Below, one piece after another: positions 10,111-19,200 of a stretch of 33,579 bases of DNA (positions are counted from its first letter, which is position 1; every line of letters begins with the position of its first letter). The DNA is from Myxococcales bacterium (GTDB lineage Bacteria > Myxococcota_A > UBA9042 > GCA-2863065). The position numbers and the translations under genes are program-made. The notes below the pieces were generated by a model. It did no database searches and was not told the DNA's origin. It worked only from the letters and a program-made list of their open reading frames with translations. The stretch covers positions 1 through 33,579 of the forward strand of contig JADMJS010000649.1 of NCBI GenBank assembly GCA_018780435.1. The letters run 5' to 3'.

Positions 10111-11373
10111 ATGCGTTTTGAAGAATTCGAGCTAGCTCCCGAGATCACGCGTGGCATCGAAGATGCCGGCTTCGTGCAATGCACACCCATCCAAGAGAAG
10201 GCCCTTCCGTGGACACTGGACGGCCACGACGTCGCTGCCCAAGCCCAGACGGGCACCGGCAAGACTGCCACCTTCCTGCTGACGGTCTTCTCCCGGCTCC
10301 TCGAGAACGGGTTCAAGGCTCGACCTAACCGGCCACGCGCCATCTGCATCGCGCCCACGCGCGAGCTGGCACTGCAGATCGCCTCGGACGCCGCCATCCT
10401 CGGCCGTCACACCGGCTTCTCCATCACCACCATCTACGGTGGCGTCGGCTTCGACAAGCAGCGCCATTACCTCGAGAAGGGCCTCGACCTCTGCATCGCG
10501 ACGCCGGGGCGGCTCATCGACTTCGTCAAACGAGGCGAGTGCAAGCTCGACGACGTCGAGGTCATCGTCGTCGACGAGGCCGACCGCCTCTTCGACATGG
10601 GCTTCTACCCGGACCTCCGCTACCTCCTCCGTAAGTGCCCGAGCAAGAACGAGCGCCAGATGCTGGTGTTCTCCGCCACGCTCAGCTTCCGAGTCATCGA
10701 GCTGAGCTACGAGTTCATGCTCGACTCGAAAGAGATCACGGTCGAGCCGCAGCAGGTCGTCGTGCGGGACATCGAGGAGCGCATCTACCACGTCGGTGGC
10801 AAAGAGAAGATCCCGCTCCTCGTCGGGCTCATCCGCAACCTCGGGGTCGAGCGGACCATCATCTTCTGCAATACCAAAGTGGCGGTAGACGTCGTCGCGC
10901 GGTCGCTCGTGAAGAACGGCATTCCCGCCGAGGGGATCAGCGGCGACTTGGCGCAAGCGAGCCGCGTGAAGGTGCTCGACCAGTTCAAGAGCGGCGACCT
11001 GAAAGCGCTCGTCGCCTCGGACGTCGCCAGCCGCGGCCTGCACGTCGACGGCATCAGCCACGTGTTCAACTACGACGTCCCGCAGGATCCCGAGGACTAC
11101 GTCCACCGCATCGGCCGCACGGCGCGCGCCGGCGCGACCGGCGTCGCCGTCACGTTCGCCTGCGAGGAGTACGTACTCAACCTCCCCGCGGTCGAACACT
11201 TTATCGGTCACAAGATCCCGGTGTTCCGAATCGAAGCCGAGTCGATCGACGAGGACGCCATTCAGGAACGTCGCAACCGCCCGCGTCGCACCGGTGGCGT
11301 GAGCCCCGGTGGACGCCCGCGTCCGGGCTCGCGATCGGGCTCGAGTGGGCCTCGCAACCGGGCTCGCCGCTGA
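10111..11373 (+). CDS. DEAD-box ATP-dependent RNA helicase (RhlB/RhlE-like)
   Basis: This 420-residue cytoplasmic RNA helicase has all core motifs: Q motif FVQCTPIQ (Q28), motif I AQTGTGKT (45-52), PTRELALQ, TPGR, motif II DEAD (155-158), SAT (188-190), and in RecA domain 2 IIFCNTK, DVASRGLHV and HRIGRTARAG (332-341). A basic Arg/Gly/Pro/Ser tail (about 388-420) probably binds RNA nonspecifically. The N-terminus (MRFEEFELAPEITRGIEDAGF) resembles RhlB. Such helicases remodel mRNA and ribosome precursors or assist RNase E. It is the first gene of a six-gene overlapping run: its TGA shares one base with the next ATG (TGATG). No Shine-Dalgarno is visible before ATG 10111. Confidence 0.95.
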   Translation: MRFEEFELAPEITRGIEDAGFVQCTPIQEKALPWTLDGHDVAAQAQTGTGKTATFLLTVFSRLLENGFKARPNRPRAICIAPTRELALQIASDAAILGRHTGFSITTIYGGVGFDKQRHYLEKGLDLCIATPGRLIDFVKRGECKLDDVEVIVVDEADRLFDMGFYPDLRYLLRKCPSKNERQMLVFSATLSFRVIELSYEFMLDSKEITVEPQQVVVRDIEERIYHVGGKEKIPLLVGLIRNLGVERTIIFCNTKVAVDVVARSLVKNGIPAEGISGDLAQASRVKVLDQFKSGDLKALVASDVASRGLHVDGISHVFNYDVPQDPEDYVHRIGRTARAGATGVAVTFACEEYVLNLPAVEHFIGHKIPVFRIEAESIDEDAIQERRNRPRRTGGVSPGGRPRPGSRSGSSGPRNRARR

Positions 11374-11996
11374 TGACGCCGCTGCGCCGTCGCTCCGATG
11401 GCCGGAGGGGCGCACCCGGACCGTGCGCCGGTGCTATTCGCCTCGGCGCCACCTTGCTTGGCCTAGCCGCGCTCGCGCTCGGCTGCGGCGCTCAGCCCGT
11501 TCAGGTTGTCCGCGACGTCATCCGGCCCGGCACCTCGGTGCCCTTCGGCTACATGGCCTTCGAGGTCGACCTCGGTGACACGCGTGCAGCGCGGCTCCTC
11601 ATGAAGGCCCCCGGCTTCATCGATCGCGAGATACCCCTCCCAGCGAGCGGCGCCTACACCGTGCGCCTCCAACCCGGCGAGTGGCGGATCCAAGTCGTCG
11701 GGCTCCCCGGCAGCGACGACGTCGTCCGCTTCGACACCGCGGCGTCGCCGTCGGGCGCGCCGGCCGACGACGTCGGCTACCCCGAGGTCGCCGTGCCCAC
11801 GCCCATCGGCGCCAATCGCTTGACCAACGGCGGGCGCATCTGTGCGCACCGCGCCTGCACGGCGGCATGGCGGCCCTTCGACCATCCGAACTTCTCGGAC
11901 TGGGAGCGCTTCAAGCGTTACCTCGAAGCCACGCCAGCGCCGGAGTCCCCACCGGCCGAGTCGGCGACGCCCGAGTCGGACGCCCCCGCCCCATGA
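11373..11996 (+). CDS. Small lipoprotein of unknown function
   Basis: The protein has 207 residues. A basic N-region is followed by a hydrophobic stretch (LGATLLGLAALALG) and C38, forming the lipobox LALGC for signal peptidase II, so it should be lipid-anchored. After a short VQVV region, residues about 50-110 look like a small beta-sandwich (AFEVDLGD, RLLMKAPGF, YTVRLQPGEWRIQVVG), resembling a PEGA- or carboxypeptidase-regulatory-like fold. Two cysteines (ICAHRAC) near residues 155-160 may form a disulfide. The tail is rich in Pro, Glu and Ser. The ATG overlaps the helicase stop by one base, and its TGA overlaps the next ATG by four (ATGA), implying translational coupling. I do not recognise the family. 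Confidence 0.85.
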   Translation: MTPLRRRSDGRRGAPGPCAGAIRLGATLLGLAALALGCGAQPVQVVRDVIRPGTSVPFGYMAFEVDLGDTRAARLLMKAPGFIDREIPLPASGAYTVRLQPGEWRIQVVGLPGSDDVVRFDTAASPSGAPADDVGYPEVAVPTPIGANRLTNGGRICAHRACTAAWRPFDHPNFSDWERFKRYLEATPAPESPPAESATPESDAPAP

Positions 11997-13324
11997 GCGA
12001 CGCCGCCGCCTCGCCGGCAGCCGGGTCGGCGCTGTCGAACGACGCGCTTCGCCGCCGCCTCGCCGCCGTCGAGTGCCCTGGGGTCACCACCTTTTCGCCA
12101 CACTGGCCGATCTTCTGGGTACGTGGCGACGGCGCGACCGTCTGGGACGCCGATGGTCGCGACTACATCGACCTCACGGCCGCTTTCGGCGTAGCCGCGC
12201 TTGGCCACGCCCACCCGGCCGTCACCGCCGCTGTGTCGGCGCAAGCCGGGACTCTCCTCCACGGTATGGGCGACGTTCATCCGCCGCTGCTGAAGGTGTT
12301 GCTACTCGAACGCCTCGCCGAGCTCGCACCCGGCGACCTTCACCTCGGCATGTTGGGGCTCAACGGCGCCGACGCCGTCGAGACCGCGCTGCGGTGCGCT
12401 CACCTCGTGACCGGCAAACCCGGTGTGGTCGCCTTCGAAGGCGCCTATCACGGTCTCCTGGGGCGATCCCTCGCGGTCACCGCGCGGCGCGACTTCCGCG
12501 ACCCCTTCGGCGCGCCCGGCCGGACCACCTTCGTTGAGTTCCCGCACGACGTCGCTTCGGGTGAACGCGCCCTCGCCGAGCTCTCACGGAAGTTCCGCAG
12601 CAAGTCCTCGGGGTTACCGCCTATCGGCGCGCTCATCGTCGAGCCGATTCAGGGCCGTGGGGGCATCGTGGTCCCCCCGGACGGCTTCCTCCGCGAAGTC
12701 GCCTCCCTCTGTCGACAAGCGGGCGTGATGTTCGTCGTCGACGAGATCCTGACGGGCTTCGGCCGCACCGGCACGCTCTTCGCTATCGAGCGCGAGGGCA
12801 TCGTTCCGGACCTCCTGTGCCTCGGCAAAGCGCTCGGTGGCGGGATGCCCATCTCGGCGTGCATCGGCCACGACGGCTCGCTCGGTCGCTGGCCGGCGGC
12901 GAGCGGCGAGGCGCTCCTCACGGCCACCTTCGCGGGGCACCCCGGCGCGGCTGCGGCGGCGCTCGCGACGCTCGACATCATCACCGGAGACGCGCTCACA
13001 GGCCGCGCTGAGCGCCTCGGCAGCGCCGTCCGCGCGCGCATTGAAGCCGCTGGGCTCGTCGCGCGGGGCCGCGGGCTCATGCTCGCCATCGAGGTCGGCC
13101 GCGGGCTCACCCCCGATGGGATCCCCGCGGGCGTCGCCGTCATGGAGAAGGCCCTCGAGGCCGGCGTGATCGTGCTCTGCGAAGGCGCCGAAGCCGAGGT
13201 CATCGCCATCACCCCGCCGCTGACCATCGACGAGACGCTCCTCGGCGAGGCGCTCGACCGGGTCATCGCGATCGTGAAGCGCGTCCTCCCCGGTCTCGCT
13301 CCGGAGGCCCGCGCTCGGTCATGA
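11993..13324 (+). CDS. Class-III pyridoxal-phosphate aminotransferase
   Basis: A 443-residue fold-type I aminotransferase (GabT/ArgD/omega-transaminase superfamily). Visible motifs are DADGRDYIDLTAAFGVAALGH near the N-terminus, the phosphate-site region LNGADAVETALR, AFEGAYHG, and VEPIQGRGG. VVDEILTGFGRTG contains the Asp that binds the pyridine nitrogen, and LGKALGGGMP contains K279, the Schiff-base lysine. The enzymes move an amino group to or from an aldehyde or keto group distant from a carboxylate. The substrate is unknown. The location between a lipoprotein and LuxE/LuxC-type genes, with 4-base overlaps on both sides, suggests that it acts on the aldehyde made by the reductase (inference). 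Acetylornithine or beta-alanine aminotransferase activity is the alternative. Confidence 0.92.
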   Translation: MSDAAASPAAGSALSNDALRRRLAAVECPGVTTFSPHWPIFWVRGDGATVWDADGRDYIDLTAAFGVAALGHAHPAVTAAVSAQAGTLLHGMGDVHPPLLKVLLLERLAELAPGDLHLGMLGLNGADAVETALRCAHLVTGKPGVVAFEGAYHGLLGRSLAVTARRDFRDPFGAPGRTTFVEFPHDVASGERALAELSRKFRSKSSGLPPIGALIVEPIQGRGGIVVPPDGFLREVASLCRQAGVMFVVDEILTGFGRTGTLFAIEREGIVPDLLCLGKALGGGMPISACIGHDGSLGRWPAASGEALLTATFAGHPGAAAAALATLDIITGDALTGRAERLGSAVRARIEAAGLVARGRGLMLAIEVGRGLTPDGIPAGVAVMEKALEAGVIVLCEGAEAEVIAITPPLTIDETLLGEALDRVIAIVKRVLPGLAPEARARS

Positions 13325-14355
13325 CGCCCCTCGATCGCGCCATCCACGCCCTCATCGACGGCGACGGCGACTTCGACGAGGTGGCCCTGCGGGTCTTCGC
13401 CCACCAGCGGGAGCAGAGCGCGATCTACGGCCGTCTGTGTGCGACGCAACCACCGCCGGCGTGCGCTGCCGAGATCCCGGCCGTCCCCATCGAAGCCTTT
13501 CGCCGCCTCGAGCTGCGCACCTTCCCGTCGGCGCGAACAGTCGCCGAGTTCCGATCGAGCGGCACCACCGACACGGCCCGCAGTCGGCACGCCTTTGACT
13601 CCCTGGAGCTCTATCGCCACGCCGCTCTCGCCGGCTTTCGGGCGGCGCTCTGCCCGAGCGGACGTGCCCGGATCCTGTCTCTCATCCCGGACGCATCGGC
13701 GCGGCCCGACTCGAGCCTGTCCCGAATGGTCTCGTGGGTCCTCGCGGCGATCGGTACCGCCGACAGCGCCGTCATCGCGGACAACGAGGCGTCGCCAGCC
13801 GAGTGGCTCGGGGCCGAGCTCGCCCGCTCGAATGACCCTCCGCTCGTCCTGGGGACGGCCTTCGGGCTCGTGACGCTCTTCGAGAGCGCGCCGTCACTCC
13901 GATTCCCCGTCGGGGCTCGCCTCATGGAGACCGGCGGATTCAAAGGCGTGCGACGCGAGCTGTCCCGCGACGCGTGCTTCGAGCTCTACGCGGGGGCCGG
14001 CGTACCCGTGTCCCATGTCGTCGGCGAGTACGGCATGGCTGAGCTCTCAAGCCAGTGGTACGACGCCGTGGTGGGACAGGGGGCGCCCGCCGAGGCGCGC
14101 GTCTACGTCCCCCCGCCGTGGGCTCGGACCCGCGTGGTCGACCCGGTCTCCGGCGCGGACGTCGCCCCGGGAACCGATGGGCTCCTGCTCCACCTCGATC
14201 CCGTGAACCGCGGGAGCGCCCTCGCCGTCCTCACTCACGACGTCGGGACCCGCGTGGCGGGCGCAGGGCAGGGCCCCACACGCGACGGCTTCGTCTATCG
14301 CGGCCGAGCGTCCGAGGCGCTCCTCAAGGGCTGCGGCCTCGTGGACGAGGCGTGA
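13321..14355 (+). CDS. LuxE-type acyl-protein synthetase / acyltransferase
   Basis: The protein has 344 residues and belongs to the adenylate-forming LuxE/PaaK-like group. In luminous bacteria LuxE activates a fatty acid as acyl-AMP, takes the acyl group on a C-terminal cysteine and passes it to LuxC. Here the AMP-binding-like FRSSGTT is at 77-83, METGGFKG at 202-209 and GEYGMAELSSQ around 235-245. The C-terminal GR...LLKGCGL keeps a cysteine at C338, six residues from the end, which corresponds in position to the acyl-carrying Cys of LuxE. Length is slightly below LuxE (about 370-380). ATG 13321 overlaps the aminotransferase stop (ATGA), and its stop overlaps the next GTG. No luxA/luxB is nearby, so the role is not bioluminescence as far as this window shows. 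Confidence 0.85.
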   Translation: MTPLDRAIHALIDGDGDFDEVALRVFAHQREQSAIYGRLCATQPPPACAAEIPAVPIEAFRRLELRTFPSARTVAEFRSSGTTDTARSRHAFDSLELYRHAALAGFRAALCPSGRARILSLIPDASARPDSSLSRMVSWVLAAIGTADSAVIADNEASPAEWLGAELARSNDPPLVLGTAFGLVTLFESAPSLRFPVGARLMETGGFKGVRRELSRDACFELYAGAGVPVSHVVGEYGMAELSSQWYDAVVGQGAPAEARVYVPPPWARTRVVDPVSGADVAPGTDGLLLHLDPVNRGSALAVLTHDVGTRVAGAGQGPTRDGFVYRGRASEALLKGCGLVDEA

Positions 14356-15461
14356 GGAGAGACCTGCTGGCCCTCCGTGTCGACCGCGCCGAGGAAGCGG
14401 CACGTTGGCTCTCCGAGCTCCTCCGCTCAGGGAGCGAGTTGAACACCCAAGCCCTCGGGACCAATACCCATTTCGACGCCGAGACCTGGCAAGCGGGGCT
14501 TGAGCGCGCCGTCACCCCCTGGGCCGACGCGCAGGCGCTGCTCGGCGCCATGGAAGGCGATCTCCACGGCCACCTGGGTCGGACCGCCGTCCCCCCATCG
14601 TCGGCGTTGGTCGTCCTGGGTGGGGTCCTCCCGCCGTCACACCTCCAGGCGGTTCTTCGCCCCTGGCTCCTCGGTGCCGACGTCCTCGTGAAGGCGCCGT
14701 CCCAAGACCCGGGCTTTCCGGCGCTTGTCGCCGCAGCGTTCCCCGGGATTCGGCTGACGGGCCGAGCTGACGTCGCGGCATACGCCCGCACCGTCGACGC
14801 CGTCGTCGCCGTGGGCGGAGACGAGGCTGTCCGAGCGATCGCGGCGCTGGTGCCGCTGTCGACACCCTTCCTCGGCTACGGGGACCGTCTCTCCATCGGC
14901 TTCACGGACGCGACGGCGTCTACGGAGGCCCTCCGCGGCTTCGCCGACGACGTCCGGCTCTACGACCAGCGCGGCTGCTTGTCTCTTCGTGAGCTGTGGG
15001 TACGGGGCGAGCCGACAGGCGTCGCCGAACGACTCGTCGAACAGCTCCGAGGCAGCGCGAGTCGGCCGAGCCTCGGCGCGCTCGAGGATCGAATCCGGCG
15101 CTTCCACGACCTCGCCGTCATGGCGGGGGCGGTCGTGCACGCGGAGTGGTCGACCGAACCCGAGCGCCGGGTGCTCTCTTGGTGTGTCGCGGTCGAGACG
15201 GACGACGCACCATTGCCGCCGGGGCCCGGTGGTCGCGTCGTCGTCGTGCGCCGATGGCGACCGGACGGGATGACCTCGTCATCGCCGCTCTCGAGTGTGT
15301 CCGTCGCGGGTACGCCCTCGGCCGAAGAGCGGCATGCGCTCGTTCGGTTGGGCGCGTCCCGCTTGGTGGCGCCCGGCCAATTGCAGGCCGCGCCGCCGTC
15401 CTGGTGGCACGATCAACGGCGACCCTTCAGTGGCCTCTGCCGTCACCTCGGCGACGCGTGA
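14352..15461 (+). CDS. LuxC-type acyl-CoA/acyl-protein reductase
   Basis: A 369-residue member of the LuxC reductase family, which reduces activated fatty acyl groups to aldehydes with NADPH through an acyl-cysteine intermediate. The active-site signature YDQRGCLS is present with C209, and the region about 75-150 (VVLGGVLPPSH, LLGADVLVKAPSQDP, DAVVAVGGDEAVRA) matches the nucleotide-binding half of the aldehyde-dehydrogenase-like fold. It is shorter than luminous LuxC (about 480), mainly at the N-terminus. The start is GTG 14352, overlapping the LuxE-like stop (GTGA). The stop at 15459-15461 overlaps the permease GTG. Pairing with the LuxE-like gene strongly suggests a two-component fatty acid or acyl reductase. 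Confidence 0.87.
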   Translation: MRRDLLALRVDRAEEAARWLSELLRSGSELNTQALGTNTHFDAETWQAGLERAVTPWADAQALLGAMEGDLHGHLGRTAVPPSSALVVLGGVLPPSHLQAVLRPWLLGADVLVKAPSQDPGFPALVAAAFPGIRLTGRADVAAYARTVDAVVAVGGDEAVRAIAALVPLSTPFLGYGDRLSIGFTDATASTEALRGFADDVRLYDQRGCLSLRELWVRGEPTGVAERLVEQLRGSASRPSLGALEDRIRRFHDLAVMAGAVVHAEWSTEPERRVLSWCVAVETDDAPLPPGPGGRVVVVRRWRPDGMTSSSPLSSVSVAGTPSAEERHALVRLGASRLVAPGQLQAAPPSWWHDQRRPFSGLCRHLGDA

Positions 15462-16213
15462 GCCTCCTCGCGGCCGCCTTCGTCTGCGGGGTCGCGCTGC
15501 TGACGGCGACCCTCTCAGGCGTCTTCGGGATGGCGGGCGGGCTCGTACTCATGGGCGCACTCGCGCTGGTTCAGCCCGTCACCGCCGCATTCGTGACACA
15601 TGGCGTCTTGCAGCTCGCGGCAAATGGGTGGCGCGCCGTGCTCCACCGCGAGCACGTGCGCTGGCCGATCATCGGCTGGTACGCGCTCGCGTCACTCGTG
15701 GCCGGGCTGGTGGTCCTCGCCTTGTCCGTCGTGCCCTCCCGCCCGGTCCTCTACTTGATGCTCGGGCTCGTGCCGCTCTTGGTCTGGCTCCCTGCAAAGG
15801 CGATGGCGCTTGACGCCGAGCGCCCGGGCCACGCCTTTCTCGCCGGCGGGCTCGTCACGGGGCTGAACCTGCTCGCGGGCGTCGCCGGGCCCCTCCTCGA
15901 CGTCTTCTTCGTTCGTACCGCGCTCACTCGGCACGCCATCGTCGCGACGAAGGCGGCGACACAAGTGTTCAGCCATCTCGCGAAGATCGTGGTCTACGGC
16001 GGACCCCTCTTGGGTGACGCCACCGCGGCGGGCGAGCTGCCGTCACCATGGCTCTTTGCCGTCGCGATCCCGCTCTCGATGGTGGGGACGGCCCTCGGTG
16101 GTCGCATCCTCGATCGCATGACCGACGTCGACTTCAAGCGTTGGACGCGGCTCCTCGTCACGGGGATCGGGGTGGTCTATCTCGTCAAAGCGCTCTCGCT
16201 TTGGAGCGCCTGA
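15458..16213 (+). CDS. TauE/SafE-family membrane permease
   Basis: A 251-residue integral inner-membrane protein with about seven or eight hydrophobic segments, starting VSLLAAAFVCGVALLTATLSGVFGMAGG. The GxFGxGGG-like turn in the first helix, and its repeat-like counterpart near GLNLLAGVAGPLLDVFF in the middle, are typical of the TauE/SafE (DUF81) family. Characterised members export or import sulfite, sulfonates or sulfoacetate; many have unknown cargo. It starts at GTG 15458 overlapping the reductase stop by four bases and is the last gene of the six-gene run. Its coupling to the acyl-reduction genes suggests export of the pathway product or uptake of a precursor (inference). It ends 3 bp before the convergent Cys-rich gene. 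Confidence 0.85.
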   Translation: MSLLAAAFVCGVALLTATLSGVFGMAGGLVLMGALALVQPVTAAFVTHGVLQLAANGWRAVLHREHVRWPIIGWYALASLVAGLVVLALSVVPSRPVLYLMLGLVPLLVWLPAKAMALDAERPGHAFLAGGLVTGLNLLAGVAGPLLDVFFVRTALTRHAIVATKAATQVFSHLAKIVVYGGPLLGDATAAGELPSPWLFAVAIPLSMVGTALGGRILDRMTDVDFKRWTRLLVTGIGVVYLVKALSLWSA

Positions 16214-16216
16214 GAC

Positions 16217-19200
16217 TCACAGCCCGCCGCAGGTACGGACGACCCGGAGGTCGTCGATGAAGACGCCGTCGCCGCCAAAACAGCTCCCGTTCGCGAACGT
16301 GCTGCCGACGGCCATCTGGAAGCGGAGCTTGCCCGTGAACGGAGCGTAGGCCGAAAGGTCTACGGTGACGGGGACCCAGGCGCCGAACGCCGAGGCGGGG
16401 ATAGCAGCTTTGGTCCAGACGACCGTCTCGGTGCCGTCCGCGCGCCGGAGACGGAGGTCGAGCTGATCGACATCCGCGCTGCTGCGGATGTCGAGCCAGA
16501 CGTCGAAGACAACGAAGGTCGTCAGCGTGGCGTCGAAGGTGATGGTGCCGTTCGGGAAGGCGGGGCTCGCGTCGCCCGGGAGGTCAGCCGCGGCGGTCAC
16601 CGGCGCGCAATAACCCGTGCTGGCGGCGTTGCCGAAGTACATCGACAGCGGCGCGCTGCGCACGTTCGCCCCGGACTCGCGCCACGACACGCCGAAGCCG
16701 CCGCCGCTGGCGGTCCAGCCATCGACCGCGTCCGTAAAGGTGAAGTTCATGAGCTCCGTCGACGACGCCGCGTTCTGGCAGACCCCGGCCGAGCAGGAGT
16801 CCGTGGTGCAGTCGCTGCCGTCGTTACAGTCGCTGTCCGCGGCGCAGCCGAGGCCACACGCGCTGACGTCGACCTTCACCTCGTCGATGCGGGGACCGGC
16901 GCCCGCGTTGTAACAGCCGCCGTTGCTGCCCGTGGTGACCACATCGAAGCGGAAGCGGAGCTGTATGGCCTGTCCGGCGAAGGCCGAGAGGTCGACCGTC
17001 TGCGCCACCCACGTCTCGTAGCTCGCTGCCGGGATCGCCGCCTTCGTCCACACCGTCGTGGCGGCGCCACCCGAGACGACCTCGAGCGAGAGGCGGTCGA
17101 CGTTCGATTGCGTCCGCATGTCGAGCCACGCGTCGAAGCGCACCGTCGCGGTCGCCCCAGCGGGGATAGCGAGGTTGCCGGAGAGGTAGTTCGCGGAGGC
17201 CACCGGGAGGAGCGCGGTGCCCGCGGGCGTGCCGAAAGCGCCGAACTGCGGGCAGTAGTGATCGCCTGCGCCGTTGCCAAAGTAGAGCGCTGCGCCTCCG
17301 CCCGTATTCGGCCCAGCCTGCTCGCGGAAGCGGAAGAAGCCGTTATCGGGCTCGGGCTGCCAGCCGTCGATGACGCCGGTCTGAAAGCCGATGTTCAGCA
17401 GAGTCATCTTGCCCACCTCGGTACAGCATCCCGCGATGGCCTGATAGACGCAGGCGCCAGCGTCACAGATGTCGGTCGTGCACGCGTCTCCGTTGTCACA
17501 GTCCGCGTTCGCGACGCAGCAGCCGGGCGCCACCACCACGGCGCACTGGCCGTCTTCGCCGCAGCTCTCGGACGTGCAGGCGTTCCCGTCGGCGCAGTCC
17601 GTGTCGTTCTTACAGCACCCGGGTACCGGGGCCGACGAACACTGATTCTGGAGGCACGCGTCCGCGGTGCAGACGTCCGCGTCGGCGCATTGCGCGTCCG
17701 ACGTGCAGCACCCCGGGACCGGCGTGCTGTTGCAGCTGCCGCTGTTACACGCGTTCTGCGTACACGGATCGCCGTCATCGCATTCGGCGTTCGACTCACA
17801 GCAGTTCGGGACCGGCGTCGTGACGCATTGCCCGCCATTGCAGGCGACCGCCGTACAGTCGCTGGTGTCCTGGCAGTCCGCCGCCGTCTCACAACACCCC
17901 GGAATCATGGGGTAGCTGCAGGAGCCCGCCGTGCAGGTGTCGGCCGTACACGCGTCGCCGTCGCCGCAGTCCGTGTTGGTCGTGCAGCAGCCCGCGAGCG
18001 GGATGTTCGCGCACGTGTTGTCCGAGAAGCAGACGTCGGACGTACACGCGTCCCCGTCGGCGCACTGGGAATCGGCCACACAACAGCCCGACACCGGGTT
18101 ATTGCTGCACGTGCCGTCGGCGTTGCAGACGTCGGCCGTACACGGGTTGCTGTCGGCGCAGAGCGCCGCCGTGCAGAAGTTACAGCCGGGGAGGGTGGTG
18201 TTGCGACACGCCCCGACGTCGCAGACGTCCACCGTGCAGGGGTTCTGGTCGTTGCATGCGACGTTGGTCGCGCAGCAGCCCGGCAGCGAGCCGTTCGGCG
18301 TGAAGGTACACAGGCCGCCGAAGCACGTGTCGGTCGTACACGCGTTGTCGTCGTCGCACTGGGCGTTCGACTCGCAGCACCCCGCGATGGTCGGGTACAC
18401 GCAGCTCCCGCCTTCGCCGCAGAGCTCTTGGGTGCACAGGCTCGTGTCCGTGCAATCGGCGTCGTCGGTGCAACAACCCGGCACGGCGGTGACGCTGCAC
18501 TGACCCGCGACACACTCAGCGACGTCGCAAGGGTCAGTCACCGCGCAATCGAGGGGGGTGACGCAGCAGCCCGCGCTGTCGGTGTTCGTGCACTGGTTGT
18601 TCGTGCACGCGTCGACGGTGCAGGGGTCGCTGTCGGCGCACTCGGTGGCGGCCTGGCAACAACCGGTGACCGGCGCAAGCGCGCAGACGCCGCCCGCGCC
18701 GCACGTGTCCGTGGTGCATGGATTGCCGTCGCTGCACTGCGCGTCGGATTGGCAACAACCGGCGATCGGCGTGTTCGTGCAGGTGCCGTTCGAGCACACG
18801 TCAGCCGTACACGCCGAGCCATCGGCGCAGTCGGCGCCGGAGAGGCAGCAGCCGGCCGTCGTCGTGAAGCTGCATTGGTTGCCGTCGCCACACGTCCCGA
18901 CCTGACACGCGCTCGGTGCGAAGCAATCGTCGTCGGTCGTGCAGCAACCCGGCTGGCCGGGCGACGCGATGCAGACGTTATTCTGACATAGTACCGGCGC
19001 GCAGGCCGTGCCGCCCTGGCAGTCCGCGTTCGTCGCGCAGCAACCGGCGATGGCCGTGTTCTGGCACACGCCGCCCGCCCCGCAACCGTCCGTCGTGCAT
19101 GGGTTTCCGTCGTCGCAGTGGGCCGCCGAGGCGCAGCAGCCGGCGATGCCCGTGATGACGCATTCACCGGCCGAACACGTGTTGGCGGTGCACGCATTGC

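Noticed and set aside
13321..15461. Bioluminescence (lux) operon
   Set aside because: LuxE- and LuxC-like genes are present, but there is no luxA, luxB, luxD or luxG in the window, and the neighbours are an aminotransferase and a permease.
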